From Oceanobacillus jordanicus (lineage in GTDB: Bacteria; Bacillota; Bacilli; Bacillales; Amphibacillaceae): a stretch of 64,000 nt of DNA. The notes below the pieces were generated by a model. That model saw only the letters and a program-made list of their open reading frames with translations. It was not told the origin of the DNA and searched no databases. How positions within the stretch are numbered: position 1 is the first letter of the stretch; the number at the start of each line of letters is the position of its first letter. This document shows positions 55,738-63,489 of the stretch, in pieces. Location of the stretch: positions 390,681-454,680 of the forward strand of contig NZ_JAIFZM010000001.1 in the NCBI RefSeq assembly GCF_022095695.1, given 5' to 3'. Made by a program: the position numbers and the translations under genes.

Positions 55738-55856
55738 TTATCCACAAAAACGGTGGATAACCTGTTAAAAAACTGTGCATAAGTAAGAATTACTGTTCAT
55801 AACTTCTCTTTTGCTGAAGTGGAATAGTTTAAATAAAGGGAGTAGCCTGTGGATAA
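55738..55856. promoter_or_regulatory. DnaA-box cluster upstream of ywlC
   Basis: Two perfect boxes, TTATCCACA (55738–55746) and TGTGGATAA (55848–55856), frame GGTGGATAA (55752–55760), TGTGCATAA (55774–55782) and TGTTCATAA (55794–55802), which have one, one and two mismatches. The first two boxes form an inverted pair. As I recall, B. subtilis has one of its chromosomal DnaA-box clusters at ywlC, which titrates DnaA. Confidence 0.75.
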
Positions 55857-55866
55857 CCACGGGCTG
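55844..55866 (+). terminator. Terminator-like hairpin after ywlB
   Basis: AGCCTGTGG-ATAA-CCACGGGCT, nine pairs with one G·U, followed by GTTTCTGTT. Its 5' arm and loop hold a DnaA box. Confidence 0.55.
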
Positions 55867-56001
55867 TTTCTGTTGTGGAAAAATCGATCGTTTCCATTTG
55901 TGGAAAACTTGTTCTCACCTTACCAATTATGCTACAGAACGCGAGACTTTGCGAAATAGGAGGGAATCTAATAAAATGGGGTAAGGAAAAGAGGGACATG
56001 A

Positions 56002-57027
56002 ATGGATACGAAACGATGGTATGCTAACGATTTTCAACAGGATAAACAGGAGGCAATCCAGTCTGCAGCAGAATTATTAAAGGCTGGGGAAACTGTTGCG
56101 TTTCCCACGGAAACAGTTTATGGACTAGGGGCCGACGCGACAAACAAGGCAGCGATTAATAAGATATTTCAGGCGAAGGGGCGTCCACAGGACAATCCCC
56201 TCATTGTCCATGTGGCGACACCGCAGCAGTTAAAAGAGCTTGTAACATCGATCCCAAACTATGTGGATAAACTGCTTGAAGCTTTTACTCCTGGCCCCAT
56301 TACGTTCGTATTGCCGAGTAATGGCCGTTGTGCTGAAAATGTGACTGCAGGATTGGATTCGGTAGGGGTTAGATTGCCTGGTCATCCAATAGCATTAAAA
56401 TTATTGCAGGAAGCGGCTGTGCCTGTCGCTGCGCCAAGTGCAAATTTATCTGGAAAGCCAAGTCCAACCTCTGCAGATCATGTGTGGGCAGATTTAAATG
56501 GAAGGATTGCTGGTTTACTCGATGGCGGAACTACAGGAGTCGGATTGGAATCGACAGTGCTTGATTGTACACAGGCTATCCCCATCATTCTACGCCCGGG
56601 TGGAATTACAAAGGAACAACTTGAGGAAGTAGTAGGAACAGTAATGATCGATCCTGGTTTAGCGAATGATAAGGAGCAGCGTCCAAAATCCCCAGGCATG
56701 AAGTACAGGCATTATTCCCCAGACGCTCCTTTATGGCTAGTGGAAGGGTCTTCGGAAAAACTTCAACAGGTGATTGATGCGGAAATGAAGAAAGGCCATC
56801 GTGTTGGGGTGATGGCAGCCAGCAAGACAGTGACTGCAATAGAGGCAGATTTTAAAATAGACTTGGGCGCTAACATGGAGACAGTGGCTGCTACTTTATA
56901 CGATGCCTTACGCATGTTTAATGAACATGATGTAGACCTTATTCTTTGTGAAGCTTTCTCGGAACAAGGGATCGGACAGGCTGTCATGAACCGATTAAAA
57001 AAAGCTGCTAGCGATTATATTAAGTAG
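56002..57027 (+). CDS. ywlC: Threonylcarbamoyl-AMP synthase (Sua5/YwlC)
   Basis: This 341-residue enzyme makes threonylcarbamoyl-AMP from threonine, bicarbonate and ATP for the t6A modification of tRNA. The YrdC domain comes first, with VAFPTETVYGLGADATNK, FQAKGRPQDNPLIVHV and VAAPSANLSGKPSPT. The C-terminal Sua5 domain follows the linker SPGMKYRHYSPDAPL. Length matches the full Sua5 type. The DnaA-box cluster fills its upstream region. Confidence 0.95.
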   Translation: MDTKRWYANDFQQDKQEAIQSAAELLKAGETVAFPTETVYGLGADATNKAAINKIFQAKGRPQDNPLIVHVATPQQLKELVTSIPNYVDKLLEAFTPGPITFVLPSNGRCAENVTAGLDSVGVRLPGHPIALKLLQEAAVPVAAPSANLSGKPSPTSADHVWADLNGRIAGLLDGGTTGVGLESTVLDCTQAIPIILRPGGITKEQLEEVVGTVMIDPGLANDKEQRPKSPGMKYRHYSPDAPLWLVEGSSEKLQQVIDAEMKKGHRVGVMAASKTVTAIEADFKIDLGANMETVAATLYDALRMFNEHDVDLILCEAFSEQGIGQAVMNRLKKAASDYIK

Positions 57028-57052
57028 AAAATAATTGGGTTGTCCTCATAAT

Positions 57053-57095
57053 CCCTCTTGGACATGCATATAGTTTAGAAGCATGTTCAAGGGGG
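57053..57095 (+). promoter_or_regulatory. Hairpin burying the mntP ribosome-binding site
   Basis: CCCTCTTGGACATGC (57053–57067) pairs along 15 positions, including two G·U, with GCATGTTCAAGGGGG (57081–57095) around a 13-base loop. The AAGGGGG ribosome-binding site of mntP is inside the 3' arm, six bases before the ATG. There is no T run, so translational control is more likely than termination. Confidence 0.65.
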
Positions 57096-57101
57096 ATCTT
57101 A

Positions 57102-57653
57102 ATGTCAGGATATGTTGGTGAATTTATTTCAATTTTATTTCTAGCCTTTGCGCTTGGTATGGATGCATTTTCTGTGGGACTGGGCCTAGGAATGCAGCAG
57201 CTGCGTCTAAAACGAATAGCCCTGATTGGCATTGTCGTTGGGATTTTTCATATTTTAATGCCGTTTATTGGGATTGTATTAGGGCAATTTATTTCAGAAG
57301 GAATTGGGCAGATAACCATTTTATTAGGTGGCCTTCTGTTAGTTGGAATTGGCTCTCAAATGCTGTTTTCTGCTTTCAACCATGAATTGAAAAAAGTCAT
57401 AGAACCAGTTGGAACAGGGCTCTTAATCCTTTCTTTTAGTATTAGCATTGATAGTTTCTCTGTAGGGTTAGGTCTTGGGATGTCAGGAGTTAAAACAGCT
57501 CTCGTGTTATTAATGTTTGGTGCAGCTAGTATGCTTCTATCGTGGATGGGAATGTTGCTAGGGAAGAAGGTCCGTGGCTTGTTAGGGGCATATAGTGAGA
57601 TTTTAGGTGGTAGTATCTTAGTAGCATTCGGTATCAAAATAATATTTGGCTAA
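57102..57653 (+). CDS. mntP: Manganese efflux pump MntP (YwlD)
   Basis: This 183-residue membrane protein has six helices in two related halves. Each half carries an acidic motif, ALGMDAFSVGLGLGM in the first and SISIDSFSVGLGLGM in the second, the probable metal path. It matches MntP, which exports Mn(II). Its site AAGGGGG is in a stable hairpin, suggesting regulated translation. It lies between ywlC and ywlE, as in B. subtilis. Confidence 0.9.
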   Translation: MSGYVGEFISILFLAFALGMDAFSVGLGLGMQQLRLKRIALIGIVVGIFHILMPFIGIVLGQFISEGIGQITILLGGLLLVGIGSQMLFSAFNHELKKVIEPVGTGLLILSFSISIDSFSVGLGLGMSGVKTALVLLMFGAASMLLSWMGMLLGKKVRGLLGAYSEILGGSILVAFGIKIIFG

Positions 57654-57667
57654 CTTGTAAACGGCAA

Positions 57668-57697
57668 GGCTCTGGTTTAAATGCCAGGGCTTTTTTT
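57668..57697 (+). terminator. Terminator of mntP
   Basis: GGCTCTGG pairs with CCAGGGC, followed by seven T. Confidence 0.85.
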
Positions 57698-57728
57698 AAT
57701 GTATAAGAAGCTATAAATTTTATTTAGC

Positions 57729-57737
57729 TGTGGATAA
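57729..57737 (-). promoter_or_regulatory. Isolated perfect DnaA box
   Basis: TGTGGATAA, the exact complement of TTATCCACA, lies 1.9 kb after the ywlC cluster. Confidence 0.45.
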
Positions 57738-57754
57738 CTTAGTATACTGGAAAA

Positions 57755-58000
57755 GCCACGTCCGGCTCCAGCGCCCAGCAACTAGAAGATCTTTTGGTGG
57801 GGCGAGCGTTAGCGCAGTCCCAAGCTTCACATTTCTCCACTACGATAAAGCAGACTTGCCGACTGGGGTAAACCAGAGGCCTAGTCTCCCTTATACCCTT
57901 GTAGTGAAAGTCAACATTGGTTCTCACCTCACCGTGTTTCCTTTATCTCATTGCGAAGTGCTCCAGCTTGTACGTTGCTGAACGGGCGCTTCCGCCTTTG
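57755..58000. repeat. Dispersed repeat with imperfect terminal inverted repeats
   Basis: The left end GGCTCCAGCGCCCAGCAAC (57764–57782) is matched in reverse by the right end GTTGCTGAACGGGCGCTTCC (57974–57993). The sequence resembles the CTCCAGCGCC repeats common in Bacillaceae. An open frame crosses it but has no ribosome-binding site and follows the repeat. The DNA from 58001 to 58096 shows nothing further. Confidence 0.65.
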
Positions 58001-58096
58001 TGCTTGTCTACTAATTGTGGTTATCTTCGATGCTATTTCCTTATGGAACTGACATGCAATCCTGTTATGTGATATATTTAGAATAGAGAATTTTTA

Positions 58097-58214
58097 CACG
58101 TTAGGAAAGTGAAAATTTTAGCTAGAAAGCAAGATGATGTAGTTGAAATTTTGAATTCCCAAGTATAAGAAAAACGTACACGTTCGCCAAAAGACGAGCG
58201 AATGCGCGTTTTTC
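58097..58214 (+). repeat. Dispersed structured repeat R1, copy 3
   Basis: This 118-bp copy has AAAATTTTAGCTA pairing with TAGTTGAAATTTT, and AAAAACG…GTTCGC pairing with GCGAAT…CGTTTTT. Its T run ends right before the GCGGAGG ribosome-binding site of ywlE, the position of an attenuator. Confidence 0.75.
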
Positions 58215-58229
58215 AGCGGAGGTTCATTT

Positions 58230-58832
58230 ATGAAGATATTATTTGTCTGTACTGGGAATACATGTCGTAGCCCGATGGCTGAGGCGCTTGTTAAACACAA
58301 AATACCTGAAGCAGAGGTACAGTCAGCAGGGGTTTATGCAGGTACTGGAGAACGGGCAAATGTAAATGCAGTAGAGGTTTTAAAAAAACGCGGGATACAG
58401 CTTCAACATGTCTCCCAACCTGTTACCGACAGCTTGTTGCATTGGGCCGACGTGGTAATGACCATGACAACCCAGCATAAACAATCCTTGATTATGACGT
58501 TTCCAAGCTACCAGGAAAAGTATTTCACCTTGAAAGAATATGTTTCAGAATCAGATAAAAAAGTATGGAATGAGCTAAAGCAAGCATATGCAGAATATGA
58601 AGAGAAGCGATCTTTGTTTATTCAAAAGAACCAACATAAATTAGATAACATACGGCTAGATAAAGAACTTAGGGGCTTTTTGGCAGACGACCTTCAGCAT
58701 ATAAGAAGCCTAGAAGCGATGCTAATTAACTATGATATTTCGGATCCATTTGGTGGAAGTGTGGAAGTGTACCAAAAAACACTAGACGAAATGGATAAAT
58801 ATATTGATCTCCTGAAAAAGAAGATTAACTAG
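58230..58832 (+). CDS. ywlE: Low-molecular-weight phosphatase YwlE with insertion
   Basis: This 200-residue protein is a protein-arginine phosphatase of the low-molecular-weight tyrosine phosphatase fold. The P-loop is VCTGNTCRS with Cys7 and Thr11; the threonine gives B. subtilis YwlE its preference for phosphoarginine. The general acid lies in SDPFGGS near residue 172. B. subtilis YwlE is about 150 residues; the extra 50 lie between VSESDKK and the DPFGGS motif and form a charged, probably coiled-coil stretch (ELKQAYAEYEEKRSLFIQKN). It likely opposes McsB kinase. GCGGAGG precedes the ATG. Confidence 0.9.
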   Translation: MKILFVCTGNTCRSPMAEALVKHKIPEAEVQSAGVYAGTGERANVNAVEVLKKRGIQLQHVSQPVTDSLLHWADVVMTMTTQHKQSLIMTFPSYQEKYFTLKEYVSESDKKVWNELKQAYAEYEEKRSLFIQKNQHKLDNIRLDKELRGFLADDLQHIRSLEAMLINYDISDPFGGSVEVYQKTLDEMDKYIDLLKKKIN

Positions 58833-58893
58833 GAAAGATGCTAGAATACTTTAAAAGAAATTCACATACCAACACAGAAGGGAAGAGGTCACG

Positions 58894-59340
58894 ATGAAGG
58901 TTATTATTACGGCAGATCATGCTGGCATGACAGTACGCAATGTAGTAAAGGAATTATTAGAGGAAATGGGCATTGACTATGAAGATACAGGATGCAGCTG
59001 TGAATCATCGGTTGATTACCCTGATTATGCCCTGCCTGCAGCCGAACGAATAGCGAATGGGGAATTTGATCGTGGAATCTTTATCTGTGGTACAGGGATT
59101 GGCATGTCTATTGCAGCTAATAAGGTAAAAGGCATTCGTTGTGCGTTAACACATGATATGTATTCGGCAAAACTTACTAGACAGCATAATGACTCGAATG
59201 TGCTGGCACTTGGGGAGCGCGTGATAGGTCCTGACCTTGCTCGCGAAGTTGCTAGAGTTTGGCTTGAAACAGAATTTCAAGGCGGTCGCCATGAAAATCG
59301 CATTGGTAAAATTGGCACGTATGAAGGCAAGGATGCCTAA
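58894..59340 (+). CDS. rpiB: Ribose-5-phosphate isomerase B
   Basis: This 148-residue enzyme interconverts ribose 5-phosphate and ribulose 5-phosphate. Family marks are VIITADHAGMTVRN, the catalytic cysteine region GIFICGTGIGMSIAANKVKG, and RQHNDSNVLALGERVIG. AAGAGGTCACG precedes the ATG. It is followed by ywlG and glyA on the same strand. Confidence 0.94.
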   Translation: MKVIITADHAGMTVRNVVKELLEEMGIDYEDTGCSCESSVDYPDYALPAAERIANGEFDRGIFICGTGIGMSIAANKVKGIRCALTHDMYSAKLTRQHNDSNVLALGERVIGPDLAREVARVWLETEFQGGRHENRIGKIGTYEGKDA

Positions 59341-59372
59341 ACGTCAACAAGATACAGACTGAGGTGGGTAAC

Positions 59373-59948
59373 ATGACGGAAATCTATGACAACCTTAAGG
59401 CAGAGTTATCAGAGATCGTACAGGAGTGGAACCACGGGAAGTATTTGCGGAAAAACCTTCCCTTCGTCATTGGCTGTTCTACTAGTGAGATAGCTGGAGA
59501 GCGAATTGGAACAGCAGGAAGTGACACCATCGCAGAGATTGTTTTTGCGTCGGTAAAGGAGTTGCAGGCTAAAACGGGTATTTTTCCCGTTTTTCAATGT
59601 TGTGAGCATTTAAATCGCGCACTCGTCATGGAGCGAGACGTGATGGAACACCTACAGTTGGAGGAAGTATCTGTTGTCCCTGTTCGAACTGCAGGAGGAG
59701 CAATGGCTACTTACGCCTTCCGACATTTAAAAGACGCCGTTGTAGTAGAAGCCGTACAGGCTCATGCTGGTATGGATATTGGAGAAACGATGATTGGGAT
59801 GCATTTAAAGCATGTTGCTGTTCCATTAAGGTTTAAGCAACGATTTGTTGGAAAGGCACGGGTCACCACTGCCATGACTAGACCTAAACTCATTGGTGGT
59901 CAGCGTGCACACTATGAACATATACAAGCTAATTCTAGCTGTAAATAA
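59373..59948 (+). CDS. ywlG: YwlG family protein (TIGR01440)
   Basis: This 191-residue protein matches the UPF0340/TIGR01440 family by VIGCSTSEIAGERIGTAGS, FQCCEHLNRALVMER and AHAGMDIGETMIGMHLKHV. Function is unknown. It is conserved between rpiB and glyA in Bacillaceae. The ATG at 59373 follows GAGGTGGG; an upstream in-frame GTG is part of that site. Confidence 0.9.
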   Translation: MTEIYDNLKAELSEIVQEWNHGKYLRKNLPFVIGCSTSEIAGERIGTAGSDTIAEIVFASVKELQAKTGIFPVFQCCEHLNRALVMERDVMEHLQLEEVSVVPVRTAGGAMATYAFRHLKDAVVVEAVQAHAGMDIGETMIGMHLKHVAVPLRFKQRFVGKARVTTAMTRPKLIGGQRAHYEHIQANSSCK

Positions 59949-59970
59949 ATTTACATAGGGGGCAATACGT

Positions 59971-61206
59971 ATGGAGCATGTAAAACAAGCAGACAAGGAA
60001 ATTTTTGAGGCAATACAGGCGGAGAAAACCCGCCAGCAGGAAAAAATCGAGTTAATCGCATCGGAGAACTTTGTCTCTGAAGCAGTCATGGAAGCGATGG
60101 GATCTGTTCTAACTAACAAATATGCTGAAGGATATCCAGGTAAAAGATATTATGGTGGTTGTGAGCATGTCGATGTGGTGGAAAATTTAGCGCGTGACCG
60201 CGCTAAAGACTTATTTGGCGCAGAACATGTAAATGTGCAGCCACACTCTGGTGCACAGGCAAATATGGCTGTTTATTTTACCTTGCTTGAACCAGGTGAT
60301 ACAGTGCTTGGGATGAACTTAAATCATGGTGGACACTTAACACATGGTAGCCCAGTGAATTTTAGTGGAACCTTGTACAATTTTGTGGATTACGGTGTAG
60401 ACAAAGAAACAGAACAGCTCGATTACGCGTCCGTGCTTGAAAAAGCGATGGAAGTAAAGCCAAAATTAATTGTCGCAGGTGCAAGTGCTTATTCTCGTAT
60501 TATTGACTTCTCCAAGTTCCGTGAAATTGCGGATGCTGTAGGGGCTTATCTAATGGTTGATATGGCGCATATTGCTGGGCTTGTAGCCACAGGCCTGCAT
60601 CCAAACCCAGTACCTTACGCTGATTTTGTTACAACCACAACCCATAAAACATTACGTGGGCCAAGAGGCGGCATGATCCTATGTAAAGAAGAGTACGCAA
60701 AGAAAATAGATAAATCTGTGTTCCCGGGAATGCAGGGTGGTCCACTCATGCATATTATTGCGGCGAAAGCTGTATCGTTTAAAGAAGCATTGAGTAATGA
60801 ATTTAAGACATACTCTAAGCAAATTATCCAGAATGCGCAAACGCTAAGTAAAGCATTGAATGACGAGGGAGTACGCATTGTTTCTGGTGGTACGGATAAT
60901 CATTTACTATTATTAGATGTTACCCCACTTGGCCTTACTGGAAAAGTTGCGGAAAAAGTACTTGATGATATCGGAATTACAACAAATAAAAATACCATCC
61001 CATTTGATACCGCTAGTCCATTTATCACAAGTGGTGTTCGTGTGGGAACTGCTGCTGTAACTTCTCGTGGTTTTGGGGAAAAAGAAATGAAAGAGATTGC
61101 TTCCATTATTTCACTAACCTTAAAAAATCATGAAGATACTGCAAAGCTTAACGAAGCGAAGGAACGTGTAGCAGAGCTAACATCTAAATTGCCTCTCTAT
61201 GCATAA
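59971..61206 (+). CDS. glyA: Serine hydroxymethyltransferase
   Basis: This 411-residue PLP enzyme converts serine and tetrahydrofolate to glycine and methylene-tetrahydrofolate. It has [35 protein letters not shown], and the PLP lysine in [16 protein letters not shown]. Length is normal. It ends a run from ywlE with short gaps and has its own terminator at 61209. Confidence 0.97.
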   Translation: MEHVKQADKEIFEAIQAEKTRQQEKIELIASENFVSEAVMEAMGSVLTNKYAEGYPGKRYYGGCEHVDVVENLARDRAKDLFGAEHVNVQPHSGAQANMAVYFTLLEPGDTVLGMNLNHGGHLTHGSPVNFSGTLYNFVDYGVDKETEQLDYASVLEKAMEVKPKLIVAGASAYSRIIDFSKFREIADAVGAYLMVDMAHIAGLVATGLHPNPVPYADFVTTTTHKTLRGPRGGMILCKEEYAKKIDKSVFPGMQGGPLMHIIAAKAVSFKEALSNEFKTYSKQIIQNAQTLSKALNDEGVRIVSGGTDNHLLLLDVTPLGLTGKVAEKVLDDIGITTNKNTIPFDTASPFITSGVRVGTAAVTSRGFGEKEMKEIASIISLTLKNHEDTAKLNEAKERVAELTSKLPLYA

Positions 61207-61208
61207 GA

Positions 61209-61240
61209 TAAAGGATGTCCTTTTTGGGCATCCTTTTATT
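61209..61240 (+). terminator. Terminator of glyA
   Basis: AAAGGATGTCC pairs with GGGCATCCTTTT around a TTTTT loop, with T residues after. Confidence 0.85.
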
Positions 61241-61353
61241 TGTATGCGAAGAAAGATGGTTATGTACGAAGCTTTTATTATTTAACTTGAAAGCATGGCT
61301 TTTTTTCAGTACAATTTGAAGGATGTATTAATTCTAAAGGAGTGATCGGCAAA

Positions 61354-61983
61354 ATGGGTAACGTATTCGTACTGGATCATCCGTTAATCCAGCATAAATT
61401 GACCTACATAAGGAATAAGGAAACAGGAACAAAGGAATTTCGTGAACTAGTCGATGAAGTAGCAATGCTAATGGCTTTTGAAATCACACGAAATCTTCCC
61501 TTGCAAGATAAGACAATTCATACACCTGTTGTAGAAGCACAGGCGAAGGTGCTTTCAGGTAAAAAAATTGGCCTCATTCCGATATTGCGTGCAGGTCTTG
61601 GAATGGTTGATGGGGTTTTAAAATTAATTCCTGCTGCAAAAGTTGGTCATGTCGGACTATATCGTGATCCGGAAACATTTCAGCCTGTTGAATATTATAT
61701 TAAATTACCATCAGATATAAATGAACGTGAATTAATTGTGATTGATCCAATGCTTGCAACCGGTGGTTCGGCAAATGATGCGATTCATTCCTTGAAAAAG
61801 CGTGGCGCGGAAAACATTCGTCTTATGTGTCTTATTGCAGCACCAGAGGGCGTAGAAATGATTAAAGAAGAACACCCAGATGTTGATATTTACCTAGGTG
61901 CCTTGGATGAAAAACTTGATGAGAAAGGCTATATTGTTCCAGGTCTTGGGGATGCTGGAGACCGTTTATTTGGTACGAAATAG
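61354..61983 (+). CDS. upp: Uracil phosphoribosyltransferase
   Basis: This 209-residue salvage enzyme makes UMP from uracil and PRPP. It has [19 protein letters not shown], the PRPP-binding loop [18 protein letters not shown] and the uracil site [17 protein letters not shown]. The ATG at 61354 follows AAAGGAGTGATC. It stands between glyA and mnaA, the B. subtilis order. Confidence 0.97.
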   Translation: MGNVFVLDHPLIQHKLTYIRNKETGTKEFRELVDEVAMLMAFEITRNLPLQDKTIHTPVVEAQAKVLSGKKIGLIPILRAGLGMVDGVLKLIPAAKVGHVGLYRDPETFQPVEYYIKLPSDINERELIVIDPMLATGGSANDAIHSLKKRGAENIRLMCLIAAPEGVEMIKEEHPDVDIYLGALDEKLDEKGYIVPGLGDAGDRLFGTK

Positions 61984-62008
61984 ATAAACTGGGTTAGGAG
62001 TGCTTGTC

Positions 62009-63121
62009 ATGAAGAATCGTATAAAAGTAATGACCATTTTTGGGACAAGGCCAGAAGCGATCAAGATGGCTCCGCTTGTTTTAGAGTTGCAAAAACGAGC
62101 AGAAGAATTTGACTCCATTGTTACGGTTACGGCACAGCACAGGGAGATGCTTGATCAAGTGCTGGAAATCTTTAAAATCACACCAGATTATGATTTGAAT
62201 ATCATGAAAAAACAGCAGTCGCTTGCACAGATTACCACAAGAGCCCTCGAAGGTCTTGATGAGGTGATGAAGGAAACGAAGCCTGACATCGTACTCGTGC
62301 ATGGTGACACAACAACTACGTTTGCTGCATCGCTTGCTGCTTACTATAACCAGATTGCGGTAGGGCATGTAGAAGCTGGGCTCCGTACATGGGATAAATA
62401 CTCCCCTTACCCGGAGGAAATGAATAGACAATTGACCGGTGTAATGGCCGATCTTCATTTTTCGCCAACGGAAAAATCAAAACAGAATCTTCTAAATGAA
62501 GGGAAGCCTGCTGAACGGATTGCGGTAACAGGGAATACAGCAATTGATGCACTAAAAACAACAGTCGATCATGCATACACTAGTCCGATTATCGAAGCAA
62601 TTGGTGATAAACGATTGGTGCTCATGACAGCCCACCGTAGGGAGAACCTTGGGAATAACATGGAGCAGATGTTTCGGGCTATTAAACGGTTGGTTGAGAC
62701 ACATGATGATATCCATGTTATTTATCCTGTCCATCTAAATCCAGTCGTACAAAATACAGCAAAAAACATCTTGGGTGATAATGAGCGGATTCAATTAATT
62801 GAACCACTTAGCGTAGTAGATTTTCATAACTTTGCGTCAAGAGCGCACTTGATTCTCACGGATTCTGGAGGGGTACAAGAAGAAGCTCCATCCCTTGGTG
62901 TACCTGTTCTGGTGTTAAGAGACACGACCGAACGACCAGAAGGTATTACCGCTGGCACATTAAAGCTTGCTGGGACAGATGAAGAAAACATTTTCACGAT
63001 GGCTAACGAGCTTCTTTCTGATGACAAGGCACACAAGGAAATGGCGAAAGCCTCAAATCCTTATGGTGATGGACAAGCTTCAAAAAGAATAGCTGATGAA
63101 ATTGTGAAGTATTTTAATTAA
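62009..63121 (+). CDS. mnaA: UDP-N-acetylglucosamine 2-epimerase (non-hydrolysing)
   Basis: This 370-residue enzyme interconverts UDP-GlcNAc and UDP-ManNAc, feeding teichoic acid linkage-unit synthesis. Family marks are VMTIFGTRPEAIKMAPL, VHGDTTTTFAASLAAYY, GHVEAGLRTWDKYSPYPEE, and DSGGVQEEAPSLGVPVLVLR. The ATG at 62009 follows GGAGTGC. In B. subtilis the ATP synthase operon comes next; here an IS element intervenes at least within the window. Confidence 0.95.
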   Translation: MKNRIKVMTIFGTRPEAIKMAPLVLELQKRAEEFDSIVTVTAQHREMLDQVLEIFKITPDYDLNIMKKQQSLAQITTRALEGLDEVMKETKPDIVLVHGDTTTTFAASLAAYYNQIAVGHVEAGLRTWDKYSPYPEEMNRQLTGVMADLHFSPTEKSKQNLLNEGKPAERIAVTGNTAIDALKTTVDHAYTSPIIEAIGDKRLVLMTAHRRENLGNNMEQMFRAIKRLVETHDDIHVIYPVHLNPVVQNTAKNILGDNERIQLIEPLSVVDFHNFASRAHLILTDSGGVQEEAPSLGVPVLVLRDTTERPEGITAGTLKLAGTDEENIFTMANELLSDDKAHKEMAKASNPYGDGQASKRIADEIVKYFN

Positions 63122-63153
63122 AGCTACAGAAAGTAATTAAGAATAAACAGCGA

Positions 63154-63240
63154 TAAAATACCGGACGTTTTTCGAAATCTAACATGGTGGTAACTCTAGG
63201 CCGAGATATCGATAATCGTCCGGTTTTACATTTATCGTTT
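63154..63240 (+). terminator. Terminator of mnaA
   Basis: CCGGACG (63161–63167) pairs with CGTCCGG (63217–63223), followed by TTTT. An outer GATAAA/TTTATC pair extends it. The 49-base loop is long. Confidence 0.7.
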
Positions 63241-63265
63241 TATTTTAAGCTAAAATACAATTAAC

Positions 63266-63370
63266 GGAGAAAAATAACGCAGACTCCAGCGGGAATAGCG
63301 CGAGTCTGAAAGCCCCGGAAGAAGCGCTTTTGGCTTCTGAGGAGATTGAAGCCGTGCCCGCGGAAAGACC
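63266..63370 (-). repeat. Bacillaceae-type dispersed repeat (GGGCACGG family), copy 2
   Basis: Inverted relative of 6895–6992: AGACTCCAGCGGGAATAGCG, then CCCCGGAAGAAGCGCTTTTG, GAGGAGATTGAAG and CCGTGCCCGCGGAAAG. The stretch from 63371 to the transposase stop shows only a small ACACCT/AGGTGT hairpin (63442–63461). Confidence 0.7.
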
Positions 63371-63489
63371 AGCTATGAGTTGTCAAGGAGAGAAAGACAT
63401 TTTTTTATAGTAATGCTTATTTAAAAAATCTCATGCCAAAATACACCTCTCTTTCAAGGTGTTATGGGGAACCTAGGTTCGTGAACATT

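Noticed and set aside
57730..57981. 83-codon frame between mntP and ywlE
   Set aside because: It coincides with a dispersed repeat and has no start site.
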